Positions 46,854 to 56,062 of a DNA stretch of 64,000 nucleotides are shown here, piece by piece (position 1 is the first letter of the stretch; the number at the start of each line of letters is the position of its first letter). Source of the DNA: G965197555 sp965197555 (GTDB lineage: Bacteria > Chloroflexota > Dehalococcoidia > Lucifugimonadales > UBA3495); the NCBI GenBank assembly GCA_965197555.1, contig OZ240213.1:620001-684000 (forward strand), in the 5' to 3' direction. Below the pieces are notes generated by a model. It was not told the origin of the DNA and did no database searches. It saw only the letters and a program-made list of their open reading frames with translations. Both the position numbers and the translations under genes were made by a program.

Positions 46854-46919
46854 CTAAGACTTGCCAAAGGGTTCATGTCATCGTTCATGGCAGACTCTAG
46901 GAGGTGGCCTTGACTTACA

Positions 46920-46950
46920 ATGGCCCCGAAATGGATTCATTCGGGGCCAT
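46920..46950 (-). terminator. Hairpin between the SEC-C gene and crcB
   Basis: Perfect 11-bp inverted repeat ATGGCCCCGAA (46920-46930) and TTCGGGGCCAT (46940-46950) with a nine-base loop. It lies downstream of the SEC-C peptide gene and upstream of crcB, both read leftward. Only a weak T run follows (ATTGT), so terminator function is likely but not certain. Confidence 0.6.
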
Positions 46951-47029
46951 CTTATCAAGCTCGGAACACGTTCCAAAGCACGGAGCCATCATACCCTAGA
47001 GCGTTTGGTGGAGGGTTCGTACCAAACCC

Positions 47030-47191
47030 TTATAACGCGTGGCACTTCTTCCACTTTTTGCCGCTGCCACAGGGACACTTTTCGTTCCTGCCGATCTTGC
47101 GGCCGTGTTGTCTGAGGATCGTCCGCTTTTCCTCGCAATAAGAGCAAGTGCAAGCGGGAGGGTGCTCGGTGTACCAATTAGCTCTAACCAT
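47030..47191 (-). CDS. SEC-C motif mini-protein
   Basis: 53 aa. Starts MVRANWYTEHPPACTCSYC, then EEKRTILRQHGRKIGRN and ends in the SEC-C zinc motif EKCPCGSGKKWKKCHAL (CxCx8C-H). A second cysteine group near the N terminus (CTCSYC) may form another metal site. SEC-C domains bind zinc at the ends of SecA and of many unrelated proteins, and mediate contacts, for example with SecB or ribosomes; free-standing mini-proteins of this kind have no known role. ATG at 47191. Confidence 0.75.
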   Translation of the reverse strand: MVRANWYTEHPPACTCSYCEEKRTILRQHGRKIGRNEKCPCGSGKKWKKCHAL

Positions 47192-47398
47192 TTTTATCCA
47201 TCTTCTTATAGATCATATCGGCCTTCCCCAGAGACAGGCAACCATCCTGAGAGTGAGCTGACCCACCGCAACGCCTACTCCAATCGGGGTGCACTACGGT
47301 GGGTGCGCTTATCTTCAGGCGAACGGGCGACGCCTAGCAACAGCCAATCCGGTTACTGCAATCACCCCCAAGGCGATAACTATGCCGATGACCACCCA

Positions 47399-50300
47399 TC
47401 AAACCGTGCTTAGGCCCCCGTCGTCCGGGGGCCCTGACACCGGAGTGGTAGGCGGGGGCACCGGTGTAGCTGCGGGCGCGGCCGTAGGTTCCGGTGTAGC
47501 CGTTGGTATTGCAGTGGGCGCCGGAGTAGCCGTGGGCACTGGAGCAGCAGTCGGCACGGCAATTGGGGGTGCCGGAGTAGCGGTAGGCGCCGGCGTAGCT
47601 GTCGGCACGGCAGTTGGGGGCACTGGAGTAGCTCTTGGCGCAACGGTAGGTGCCGGTGTAGCAGTTGGCGTGGCAGGTGGGGGCACCGGTGTAACTGGAG
47701 GCGCGGCGGTGGGCGCTGGCGTGGGTGGAGGAGGCGCAGGGGTAGGTGCGGGCGCGGCTGTCGGCGCCGGCGGGGGCGGCGGAGGCGCAGGTATCTTGTA
47801 TCCCACTGCGAAGGGTGAGAACTGGGTTGTGTCGGCGCACACCGACACCGTGCCGTCATCGGCCGTGACCCGCTCCGAACCGGGGACCGGTCGCCAGCCG
47901 TCTGTTTCGTCGTAGTGCAACAGCGCCAACTCCCGGTCTCCCGCTTCTGCCAGCAACTCGTTGCTCACTGGCAGGCACACCGTCGCTGCTCGACTAAGTT
48001 GAGTAATGGCGTTGCCCTGGGCATCGCTAAGGGTGATGTCCACGATGGTCTGGCTCTCCGCGATGCGGAACCCCTGGGGCGGAGGAGCTTGCTCTGGCTC
48101 CTGGGCTATGGAGGGAGTGAAGGTAATGCTGGTTAGGGTTCTGAGGGCTGGGTCCTCCTGAAGGACGATGCGTGCGCCGACGGTCTCCTCCTCCACAGTT
48201 ACTTGGACCGTTAAACTGGCGCCCTGTATGGGCACTTGGACGGTCGCTTCGCCTTCCATTTCAGCGACGATTTCCACGGAGCCTTTAACCTGATCCACCG
48301 TTACCGAGGCTGCTGGCGGCGGTGCAGGCTGGTCGTCGTCGCCCTCGTCCGCCGGTTGCACTACGTTAATGGTGATGGTCCCTTGGGAGGACAGTGGCGG
48401 GTCACCGTCGTCGGTGGCGGTGACCCGGAGCCGGTACGTGCCGATCTGATCGAACAACGGGTTAAAGAAAAATCGGCGGGTGCGAGGATCAAATCGCGCC
48501 CAGGAAGGAAACTGGGCGGTGTAGGTTACTGTGTCTCCATCCGGGTCTGGGGCGACGCTCAACGTGAACGTTGAACCTGCTTCGAGGTATAGCAACGCGC
48601 CTGGAGCGGGCGGTGTCCGGTTTACGGTGAGCACTCGGAGGCGCAGATTGTCGAAATCGCTACGCTGTGGGACTTGGGCCAAGGGGTTGCCATGGAGATA
48701 GAGCGAAGAAAGATTACCGAACTTCGCGAAGTCGGCGGGGTCGATGCTGGTCAAGTTGTTATGGGATAGGTCTAGGCCGCTCACAGTACGGGGAAGGCTG
48801 GCCAGCATAACGTCCACTTGCGCATCGGACAGCCCTGAGCTGCCGAGGCCCAAGCCTGTGAGCTTAGTGAGTCTGGAGAACTTGCTGGTGTCCAAGCCAG
48901 CCAAATCGGCTTCATTGAAGGACAGCGACAGGATGTCGAGTGCGACGCTGTCCAGGATCGTTTCCGTCTGGGTAGTACTCAGGCTGGTCCGAGAAAAGCT
49001 GGAGTATTTAAGGTCTGTAAGCCGTTGCAGTTTCTGAAGCTGGCCGGTTGTCAGACCGCTCATGTCGTTCCCATTCAGGTACAATACATCCAGGCCAGGG
49101 TCGACGTTTTCCAGAATCTCAACGATGTCATCGGAGACCAAATGGGCGTCCGAAATGACCAACGTCCCATTGCCGCTGGTCCAGACCGTTGGCTGACTTC
49201 CGACGAGATTTGGCAGATCGGCCCATGAAAAGTCGTTGTTGACGATCCCACTCATGCTGTCCCCGCCTCCGATGTAGACCCGCTCGAGGGTGGCTTTATG
49301 GGCGATAAGGAGGCGGCGGACTTGGTCAACGTTGAGGCCCGATCCTGCGATGTGCAGTCTATTCAAGCCTGTGAAATGTGTAGCTATGGTGTCCACATCG
49401 TCCTGGGTTAAAGTGGGGCCCGAACCGGCGGCGTGGAGGTTGAGAACCGCTAGCCCTTGAGGAAGCCTGGCAAGGAATCCCTGGGGCAACTGGCCCAGAG
49501 GGTTGGGGCCAAGGTGAACGTATTGCAGCGTCTGCGGAGGATTGTCGACGAAATCGGCGGGCAGCGACGTCAGTTCATTTCCACCTAGCCGCAATATTTC
49601 CAGATTGGTCTGATTCGCGAATACGTCGTCTGCTAGACTTTCGATCCGGTTGTTGTAGATGCGGAGGGTCGTCAGCGCGGTGAGGTTGTCGAATATTCCC
49701 GGGGGCAGCTCGGTCAGACGGTTCCCGCCCATGTAAAGCCGCGTCAGCACGGTGAGGTTGTCGAAAATGCCTTCAGGCACCTCGGTCAACAGGTTGTTGT
49801 CCACACGAAGCTGGAGCGACAGGCCCGTCTGGTTGTCGAAGATGCCTGGAGGCAGCTCGGTCAACCTATTGTACTGTAGCTGAATGGCTTTAACGGACGA
49901 CAGGTTGTCGAACAGCCCTTCGGGAAGCGATGTCAGTAGATTGTTGCCCAGCTTTAGGTTGCCTTGCAGAGTCGAGAGGTTATCGAAGATACCTTCCGGC
50001 AATTCGGTCAACAGGTTGTTGTTCATGGCCAGCGATTGCAGTCCAGCGAGGCCATCAAAGACGTCGGCGGGAAGCTCGGTCAGCCGATTGCTATCTAAGT
50101 TTAGATGCTTCACCAATCCCATATCATCGAACAGGTCGGGGTGCAGCGTGGTGAGGCGGTTGCCTTGGAGACTGAGCACTTCCCGCGCTTCGAGACCGGA
50201 GAAGGTGTCTGGATGCAGCTCGGCGATTTGGTTGAAGTCCAAATCAAGCACAATGAGGGATAACCCAGCGAAGTCGCCGGGTTTCAGGCCGGTGATCCCA

Positions 50301-51430
50301 GCCCTCTCTATTGTCAGCCTGTTGAACGATTTCAAATCGGCGTCGGTCACGGTTAGACAGTCAGTCTTCCCGACCGCCGTTAGGATGGCATCCCGCACCT
50401 GCTGGGTGCGGCCGCAGATGCCGGGGTTGAAGGTCACCAGCCTGCCGATGTCGTTTCGTCCGTCCCCGACGATGACGGCAAAGACGAACCGGTCGTCAGC
50501 GGCCATTGTCGCCGGGGCTGTGAAAGTCGCGGTGTCTGTGGCGCCGCCCGAGAGGGTGACTGAGGGGCCGCTAATCTGCGACCAAGCGTAGCTGAGGGTC
50601 TCGTTCTGGTCATCGGTGCTGGCGGTGGCGGTAAGGGTCACGGCGCCGCCAGCGTTCACCGACACGGGACTCTTTTTCGCTGAAACCCCTGGGGGCTGGT
50701 TGCTGGTGTCGGCGAAGGGCTTGGTGTCCAGGATGAGTCCGTTGACCGCAACGTTATTGATCGAGGCGGAAAGACTGGGGATGCCGGTCTCCGGCAATGT
50801 TGGCAGCCGGTTGTCGAACCCGATGAAGATGCCAATTACCTCTAAGTTTCCGTAGGAGACGCCATTTCTTGCTTCCGCTTTCCACTGGGTCATGGTCAGG
50901 TGGTTGTCCACGAACGCTTGGTCGTTGCATCCTCCGCCCTCTCCCGGGACCAACCAAGCGTAAGCGTTACCATCGGCAATGCCTTTGTCACCGAAGGTGT
51001 CCACGGCGCCAGTGGGGTAGTCGGCGGTGTCGTCGCACTCCGGGGGGCGGGCCAGTTTGGCATATTCGAATACCAGGTACTCGCTGTTGCTCAAGGACAC
51101 GGTCATAAAGGGTGCATACCCAGTGACGTCAGCGTTGTTCCACTCGACGGTGTCCAAGTCGGCCAAAGTGGTAACGTTTTGCTCTTTGAGCACATCCTCT
51201 CGTATGAAAATCACCGCCGAATCGCCGGTCCATCGGGCCGATGTAACGGCCGGAGCAGCAGCATCTCCCGACGCGTATCCTCCGGCGCCGTCACCGGGGC
51301 TCCAAGTGAAAGTCGAGCCCGGGGTGGCAGTACGCCAACCTCCAGTGAGCCATAGGTTGGGGTTGGTCTTATCGACAGACATGGGCCTGATGATGACGTC
51401 GAAAATATCACTCTGGGTGCCATCGGTCAC
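47399..51430 (-). CDS. Giant surface protein, 3' part: leucine-rich repeats, Ig-like domain, proline stalk
   Basis: 1343 aa open frame that is the continuation of 51427-53427 after a frameshift, so its apparent start is not a real one. Order: cadherin-like tail (DGTQSDIFDVIIRP), PKD/Ig-like domain (SVNAGGAVTLTATASTDDQNETLSYAWSQI, about residue 255), capping NPGICGRTQQVRDAI, then some 20 leucine-rich repeats of LTELPxGIFDNLT type (about 335-915), a putative Ig/cadherin domain (PDPDGDTVTYTAQFPSW), a beta domain with two cysteines, and a ~130-residue P/A/T stalk. In-frame TGA at 47399 is followed by 26 codons encoding a membrane helix (VVIGIVIALGVIAVTGLAVARRR), ending at 47315. Exported, likely adhesive. 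Confidence 0.85.
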   Translation of the reverse strand: MTDGTQSDIFDVIIRPMSVDKTNPNLWLTGGWRTATPGSTFTWSPGDGAGGYASGDAAAPAVTSARWTGDSAVIFIREDVLKEQNVTTLADLDTVEWNNADVTGYAPFMTVSLSNSEYLVFEYAKLARPPECDDTADYPTGAVDTFGDKGIADGNAYAWLVPGEGGGCNDQAFVDNHLTMTQWKAEARNGVSYGNLEVIGIFIGFDNRLPTLPETGIPSLSASINNVAVNGLILDTKPFADTSNQPPGVSAKKSPVSVNAGGAVTLTATASTDDQNETLSYAWSQISGPSVTLSGGATDTATFTAPATMAADDRFVFAVIVGDGRNDIGRLVTFNPGICGRTQQVRDAILTAVGKTDCLTVTDADLKSFNRLTIERAGITGLKPGDFAGLSLIVLDLDFNQIAELHPDTFSGLEAREVLSLQGNRLTTLHPDLFDDMGLVKHLNLDSNRLTELPADVFDGLAGLQSLAMNNNLLTELPEGIFDNLSTLQGNLKLGNNLLTSLPEGLFDNLSSVKAIQLQYNRLTELPPGIFDNQTGLSLQLRVDNNLLTEVPEGIFDNLTVLTRLYMGGNRLTELPPGIFDNLTALTTLRIYNNRIESLADDVFANQTNLEILRLGGNELTSLPADFVDNPPQTLQYVHLGPNPLGQLPQGFLARLPQGLAVLNLHAAGSGPTLTQDDVDTIATHFTGLNRLHIAGSGLNVDQVRRLLIAHKATLERVYIGGGDSMSGIVNNDFSWADLPNLVGSQPTVWTSGNGTLVISDAHLVSDDIVEILENVDPGLDVLYLNGNDMSGLTTGQLQKLQRLTDLKYSSFSRTSLSTTQTETILDSVALDILSLSFNEADLAGLDTSKFSRLTKLTGLGLGSSGLSDAQVDVMLASLPRTVSGLDLSHNNLTSIDPADFAKFGNLSSLYLHGNPLAQVPQRSDFDNLRLRVLTVNRTPPAPGALLYLEAGSTFTLSVAPDPDGDTVTYTAQFPSWARFDPRTRRFFFNPLFDQIGTYRLRVTATDDGDPPLSSQGTITINVVQPADEGDDDQPAPPPAASVTVDQVKGSVEIVAEMEGEATVQVPIQGASLTVQVTVEEETVGARIVLQEDPALRTLTSITFTPSIAQEPEQAPPPQGFRIAESQTIVDITLSDAQGNAITQLSRAATVCLPVSNELLAEAGDRELALLHYDETDGWRPVPGSERVTADDGTVSVCADTTQFSPFAVGYKIPAPPPPPPAPTAAPAPTPAPPPPTPAPTAAPPVTPVPPPATPTATPAPTVAPRATPVPPTAVPTATPAPTATPAPPIAVPTAAPVPTATPAPTAIPTATPEPTAAPAATPVPPPTTPVSGPPDDGGLSTV

Positions 51431-53427
51431 ACTGACGGTGACCGTATAGGACTCGGCAGGATAGTCGACGCCGTCCTTGATAGTGATCTGGCCGGTGGAA
51501 GAGCCGAGGTCAAATTTGTCGGCATCGACGCCCGATAGCGTGTAGCTAGCCCCAGAGCCGCTGACGGTAGGGGGGTGGTCACCGGCAGGGCCTCGGTGCT
51601 GATCAGGGGGTTGATGTACCGGATTGTTCGCAAGTTGGTAAGGCTTTGGTCGGCATACCAGGGCTCATAGCTGAACCCGTTGGGGAGAGACACACCGTCT
51701 TCGATCTCCAATGGGCCAGCCAAGGGAGATTCAGCGGTGTCCCAATAGTTGTGGGAGACGTTCAGCTTGGAAACGAGTAGGCTGCCTCCGAAATTGGGGT
51801 CCGGGTTGTCCTCGTTGGGGTCTTCTTGCAGGCCGACGACCAAGCCCTGGATAAATCCCTCTATCGTGTTGCCTTCTGCAGACAAGCTGATGGACCCGCT
51901 GCTACCGGAATCAACGCCGCCGTTGGTGAGGTGCATGGCGATGTCGTCCTCGGCGTCGTCGCCAATGTCCCTAAACACGTTGTTGTTGACAATCAAACTA
52001 ATGTCCTGGTTGTCACCGGGACTGGCAGCATCGTCGGGCGAGTTACCCAGGCAGGAGGCTCCGCCGATGCCCAAGGGGGTGTCGGTGAAGGTGTTCCTTT
52101 CAAAAGTCACTACTTGGTCCAGTTCGGTCCCGTCTCGCGACTCGCACCAAACGATCCCAACGACTGCGCCGAAGTTAGAATCATTTATGGTGTTGTCCTT
52201 GACCAGGATGTTGACGACTACCTGGCCAAGATTGCCCGGAGTGTTATATTCCGAGTGCAGGTTGAGCGCGCCAGAGGTGGAGGAAGCCCGGTCTAAAGAC
52301 GTTGGGATGAACCCGGAGAAGGTATTCCCTTCAATGGTGCCTTGCGCTCCACTTGTGAACTGAATGGCATAACCGAAGGTGTCCCATTCGAAGTTCGGGT
52401 CATCCGTCGTGGTCACGGTATTGCCTCTAATGCTTGCTTCCATCCATCCGTAGACCGCGATGGCGACCCTCCCACCGTTGGTGATGGTGTTTCCGGTGAT
52501 GTCCACGTCGGCGCGGGTCTGATGGGTAATGCCGTTGGCGGCCGCATAACCAGGCGTGATTCGGGCCTCGATAGTCAGAGGGGCCTGGGTGGTCTGCTCT
52601 TCCGACCCAATGTCGTTCATCAGGTTATTGGACACCGTGGCATTCATAGTGTTAAGCAGCAAAACCCCGATAGTCCGATGAGTTCCAATAGACAACTCGC
52701 TGGTCACCTGCGAGAAATCAAGGTCGAAGTTGTCGATGACAATGTTGGAAGACTCGTTCACCAATATGCCGGGAATGTTGTACTGGTGGTTCCTCCAATC
52801 GAAAGTTGCCGTCAGCAGGCGTTCATCCGGCACTTTGAAGATGGCCCGGTCGCCGTTGGTGTCCTCAATGCCCCGCAGTGTTACGTTGTCCCACCCAACC
52901 AAGTGAATCGGTGTGTTGTAGGTCCCCGATGCAAACTCCAGGGTGTCGCCGTCGGTTATCTTCCCGGGCACGGGCTTGCCGTAGTCCACAGATGTGGAAT
53001 CGGTCTCGAAGTAGTCGCCAAAGTTGTCCGTGGCGCGAGTCACCGTGACGCTGTAGGTTTCCTTGGTGACCCCGTCCGCGGCGGTCACGGTGACCTTGAT
53101 CTCGTTCACTCCAACGTTCAGGTTGACCGGAACGTCCGAGGGGGTAATCTCTACAGTCGCGCCGGAGTCGTTCGCCGTCGCGGTCACCGTCACGTCTGTC
53201 ACGCTGTTAAAGACCGTGGCATTGTAGGTCGTAGTGGCGGGGTCGAAGGTTGGCGCCAGCGTCCCCTGGGAAAGCGCCAGCGCGCTCAATGTGGCATCGC
53301 TCGATGGCTGCTGCGCCCGTACGACATTCGCCGCAAGGGAGATGATAGCGATCGCCATGAACACCAACACTAGGCAACCGGTCACGCGTTTCGTCGCTAT
53401 AGGTTGAAGAAGCCGGTTAATATACAT
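51427..53427 (-). CDS. Giant surface protein, 5' part: signal peptide, cadherin-like domain, beta-helix
   Basis: 666 aa in this frame. Signal peptide or anchor at 17-38 (CLVLVFMAIAIISLAANVVRA). Next a cadherin-like beta-sandwich (LSALALSQGTLAPTFDPATTTYNATV, about 45-130), then a right-handed parallel beta-helix (about 160-600) with NosD-like repeats such as ANGITHQTRADVDITGNTITNGGRVA. The last ~55 residues are out-of-frame noise: a run of six C (forward G at 51570-51575) lacks one base; with seven, VTTPPTVSGSGASYTLSGVD continues straight into 47399-51430. GAAGGG precedes ATG. Together about 2,000 aa. Confidence 0.85.
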   Translation of the reverse strand: MYINRLLQPIATKRVTGCLVLVFMAIAIISLAANVVRAQQPSSDATLSALALSQGTLAPTFDPATTTYNATVFNSVTDVTVTATANDSGATVEITPSDVPVNLNVGVNEIKVTVTAADGVTKETYSVTVTRATDNFGDYFETDSTSVDYGKPVPGKITDGDTLEFASGTYNTPIHLVGWDNVTLRGIEDTNGDRAIFKVPDERLLTATFDWRNHQYNIPGILVNESSNIVIDNFDLDFSQVTSELSIGTHRTIGVLLLNTMNATVSNNLMNDIGSEEQTTQAPLTIEARITPGYAAANGITHQTRADVDITGNTITNGGRVAIAVYGWMEASIRGNTVTTTDDPNFEWDTFGYAIQFTSGAQGTIEGNTFSGFIPTSLDRASSTSGALNLHSEYNTPGNLGQVVVNILVKDNTINDSNFGAVVGIVWCESRDGTELDQVVTFERNTFTDTPLGIGGASCLGNSPDDAASPGDNQDISLIVNNNVFRDIGDDAEDDIAMHLTNGGVDSGSSGSISLSAEGNTIEGFIQGLVVGLQEDPNEDNPDPNFGGSLLVSKLNVSHNYWDTAESPLAGPLEIEDGVSLPNGFSYEPWYADQSLTNLRTIRYINPLISTEALPVTTPLPSAALGLATRYRASMPTNLTSALPPARSLSRTASTILPSPIRSPSV

Positions 53428-53799
53428 AAGAACCCTTCTGTTGGTTGCTCGGGTGCAGCGTATACCGTAACCCTAATGACGTCTATTTACAAATTGGTGT
53501 GAGGCAATTCCCCGGCCTTTCGGTCGTCATGGGCGGCAGAGAGGCAAGACCGTTCACTAGTGGGCCGGGATCACGGTGTGCTTGCGACGTTCGACGCACA
53601 ACGCCGGGGGTGCATCTAGCCCCTAACCCCGCCACATCCGCCATCGTGATGCCCTCGACGGGCGCGCTGGGCCTGAACGTCGCAATTTTTTCCTAGCGGG
53701 GCTCGGACTCTGACCGGTGGCAATTGGGCTATAACCCTTCGTTTGGGAACCCGTCCCCACGTTCTGCTAGCACTACTATCCTCGCAGGTGTATCCATTC

Positions 53800-53905
53800 A
53801 TCCCTGGGCTACGGGACCCCAACCCAAGGATCCCCCGGGTTATCAACGTTGCCGGAGGCGACATGAGTCTAGTTGGGCCTGGGCCAGAACGCCGCGTCCT
53901 TTCCT
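53800..53905 (+). pseudogene. Remnant of a bacterial sugar transferase
   Basis: A short stretch translates RVINVAGGDMSLVGPGPERR, matching the INVxxGDMSLVGPRPE motif diagnostic of polyprenyl glycosylphosphotransferases that start exopolysaccharide synthesis. Nothing else of the enzyme is recognisable in the surrounding frames, so it is a scrap. The remainder of 53428-53913 shows no gene. Confidence 0.45.
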
Positions 53906-53913
53906 ACCCGATT

Positions 53914-54442
53914 TGTGTAAGGAGGCTAGCCAAGTCTTCTGCGTGCTCCTCTTCCATGGCCAGGATGCTCTCGAGCATGCGCCGGGTTGTCGGGTCCTTG
54001 TCGCCTATATAGCGGATCATCTCGGAGTATGAGTCAATGGCGACTCGTTCAGCCACAAGGTCTTCCTTGATCATGTCATCTGGGCTTTCGCCCTCGACAT
54101 ATTCTTAGTGGCTGCGAGATGCTAAGCCCTCTGGGGCGAAGTTCGGTTCTCCGCCCAGTTGGACTATCCGCGCCGCAATTAGGTCTGCGTGCGCCTGCTC
54201 GTCGTTGCCATGTTGAAGGAACTCCTGCTGTGCCTGAGGTGCGTTTATCCCCGCTGCCATGTAGTAGTGGCGCTTGTACCGCAACACGCAAACGATCTCT
54301 GTCGCAGGGCTTCGTTCAATAACTTTACGACTGCCTGGACGTTTGCCTGGTAGCTGGGTGTTACTGCGCCTTGTTCGATATGTCGCCGTGCTCGCTCCCG
54401 CAGAGCCTTGACATCAGAGAGACATTCATTTGCCGCCATCAC
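53914..54442 (-). pseudogene. Bacterioferritin-like gene, disrupted
   Basis: Reads as a ferritin-like protein of ~175 aa with two lesions. Frame 1: MMAANECLSDVKALRERARRH to LLNEALRQ. A one-base loss near 54303 shifts to EIVCVLRYKRHYYMAAGINAPQAQQEFLQHGNDEQAHADLIAARI, with the helix Glu/His iron ligands, to EGLASRSH. An in-frame TAA at 54105-54107 follows, then the sequence resumes EYVEGESPDDMIKEDLVAERVAIDSYSEMIR and MEEEHAEDLASLL. The iron-oxidising residues survive, so decay is recent. Confidence 0.82.
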
Positions 54443-54676
54443 TCGACTCCTTCTTGCAGCAATGGTGTCTATCGATTATGTGTTCTTGATCCGTCTGAAG
54501 ACCGATTTAGGATTCACTATCGGTGGTAGACGTTCATTATGCCGGGAAGCAAAAACGATGTGCCTCCGACCCGAATCAGGTTGGTATGTCAATCACAAGC
54601 CGTCCTCATGCTCCGGCGTTTTGGGACAGATGCTGGCGTTTTAATACGACGGTAGCACCGGCCAAGGATTCATTAC

Positions 54677-55285
54677 CTAGGAATCTTCTGCCAGGGTGCT
54701 GAACACATCCAACCACCAGCCCTGGTTCTTGGTCCCAAATCCCGCTCGGACTTGGATCACCCCATTACGGTCCACTCCCACTTTGGTGGACTGGCTGGTT
54801 ACTTGATAGGAACGGAGAATATCCGGATGGGCGACAGCCATAGGGTATTCGTAGCCCTGGGCTTCTCTGTATGCGCCTATAATTTCCGCGGTTTCCGAGG
54901 GATCTGTCCCAACGGCAATGACAGCGACATCGCCCCTTTGGCTGTTCAACTCCTGCAGCGTCCGTAACTCGGCGCGGCAGTGAGGTCACCAGGTGGCGAA
55001 GAAGTAGAGGATGAAGGGCCGGTAGCCAGAGAGGTCTGACAGGGCCAGCGTCTCTCCGTTGACCGTCGTCAACTCAAATTCCGGCGCCAAGTCCCCAACT
55101 TCCGGGCCCACCGCCAAGCTCGGGGACTCCGTAGGTTCAAAGGACGGCGTAGGTGTGGCCGTCGCAGCCACCGGCGTGGGTGCATCGCCGGCACAAGCCG
55201 ACAAAACCGCTACAAACAGAAGGCTACATACAAGCAGCCCAAGTCTGGTGAGGGAGTCGATCATTAACAGGCTCTGCCTCGCCAT
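54677..55285 (-). CDS. Selenocysteine-containing TlpA/thioredoxin-like lipoprotein
   Basis: 202 aa if TGA at 54986-54988 is read as selenocysteine (U100); otherwise the frame ends just before the active site. N terminus: lipoprotein signal LLVCSLLFVAVLSAC-AGD, a T/P-rich linker, then a TlpA/AhpC fold starting VGDLAPEFELTTVNGETLALSDLSGY. The active site reads FFATW-U-PHC, where relatives have FWATWCPHC, so TGA replaces the first cysteine of CxxC; the partner Cys103 stays. The frame continues RAELRTLQELNSQRGDVAVI to a normal stop at 54677. A hairpin follows the TGA. Exported, membrane-tethered thiol-disulfide or peroxide reductase. Start could be ATG 55264. Confidence 0.88.
54953..54980 (-). 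promoter_or_regulatory. Putative SECIS element of the TlpA-like selenoprotein
   Basis: Minus-strand hairpin directly after the TGA: CTGC (6-9 bases after TGA) pairs GCAG; GCG with CGC; CCG with CGG; one bulged A and one C-U mismatch; apical loop AGTTA. The loop G is base 18 after TGA, the same distance as in the rhodanese gene, and lies in the first two loop bases as the bacterial SECIS model asks. Confidence 0.75.
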
Positions 55286-55611
55286 TTGAGGACTAGGCCG
55301 GTATTCCAACTGTCCAAAGCCATCCATAATATCCTGCAACCCATCACCGTCGGGAAGCCGATACACATAGGGTCCCCTCGGCCCCGCCGATTATACCTAA
55401 AAGCTTACTCTCATTTACATAGTTTGCGGACTTCTCGTAGACAGCGTTGAATGAATGAGTCCGTCTGAGCGGCCATATCTAATAGACGCCAAGGGGGACC
55501 AGAACTAGTTAACTTTGGGTAAAATCAAAAGTGGGTCAGCGGCTTGCCTACATCAAAGTTCAACTAATGGGGTTTTGGCGGGATGATCTGGATGGAAAGA
55601 GGGGTAAGGGG

Positions 55612-55977
55612 ATGATCAAAGGCGTGCACACTATGTTTTATTCGTCCGAGCCGGAAGCTCTGCGTGCGTTCCTGCGCGACAAACTTGGGTTCTCTTCATT
55701 CACCGACGTCGGTGGCGGCTGGCTCATCTTCAACCTGCCGGAGGCGGATATGGGTGTTCATCCGGCTAGCGGAGAAGGCGAATACCGCGCCGGCACCCAT
55801 GACATATCATTCTACTGCGACGACATTGGTGCCACCGTGGAGGAATTGACAAGCCGCGGGGTTGTAATCGACGGCGAAGTAACGGACCAGGGATTCGGCC
55901 TGGCAACCTATTTCGAGATGCCGGGTAGAGTGAGAGTGCAGCTATACCAGCCTCACTATAGCAAGAGCGCCGACTAA
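55612..55977 (+). CDS. VOC family (glyoxalase-like) protein
   Basis: 121 aa single vicinal-oxygen-chelate domain. VHTMFYSSEPEALRAFLRDKLGFSSFTDVGGGWLIFNLPEADMGVHP is the first babb module and HDISFYCDDIGATVEELTSRGV the second; RVRVQLYQPHY ends the fold. His and Glu/Tyr metal positions are present. ATG at 55612 with AGGGGTAAGGGG upstream is chosen over the longer frame starting 55531. Role (lyase, dioxygenase or resistance protein) unknown. Confidence 0.85.
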   Translation: MIKGVHTMFYSSEPEALRAFLRDKLGFSSFTDVGGGWLIFNLPEADMGVHPASGEGEYRAGTHDISFYCDDIGATVEELTSRGVVIDGEVTDQGFGLATYFEMPGRVRVQLYQPHYSKSAD

Positions 55978-56062
55978 GGGAGAGCCTGAGGGGTGTTAGT
56001 TAGCGGACGACTTTCTGCGGGTAACTAGCGCGCCCTGGATCAGTGCCCGAATCGCCGTCCGG

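Noticed and set aside
46854..47029. Fluoride riboswitch upstream of crcB
   Set aside because: The only strong structure is a simple 11-bp hairpin; the conserved pseudoknot elements of the fluoride aptamer are not visible on the crcB strand.
47399..47401. Third selenocysteine codon in the giant protein
   Set aside because: No catalytic cysteine is expected at a stalk-membrane junction and the sequence after the TGA lacks a credible SECIS hairpin.
47289..47915. 208-codon glycine/valine-rich frame on the plus strand
   Set aside because: It is the reverse complement of the P/A/T-rich stalk of the giant surface protein.
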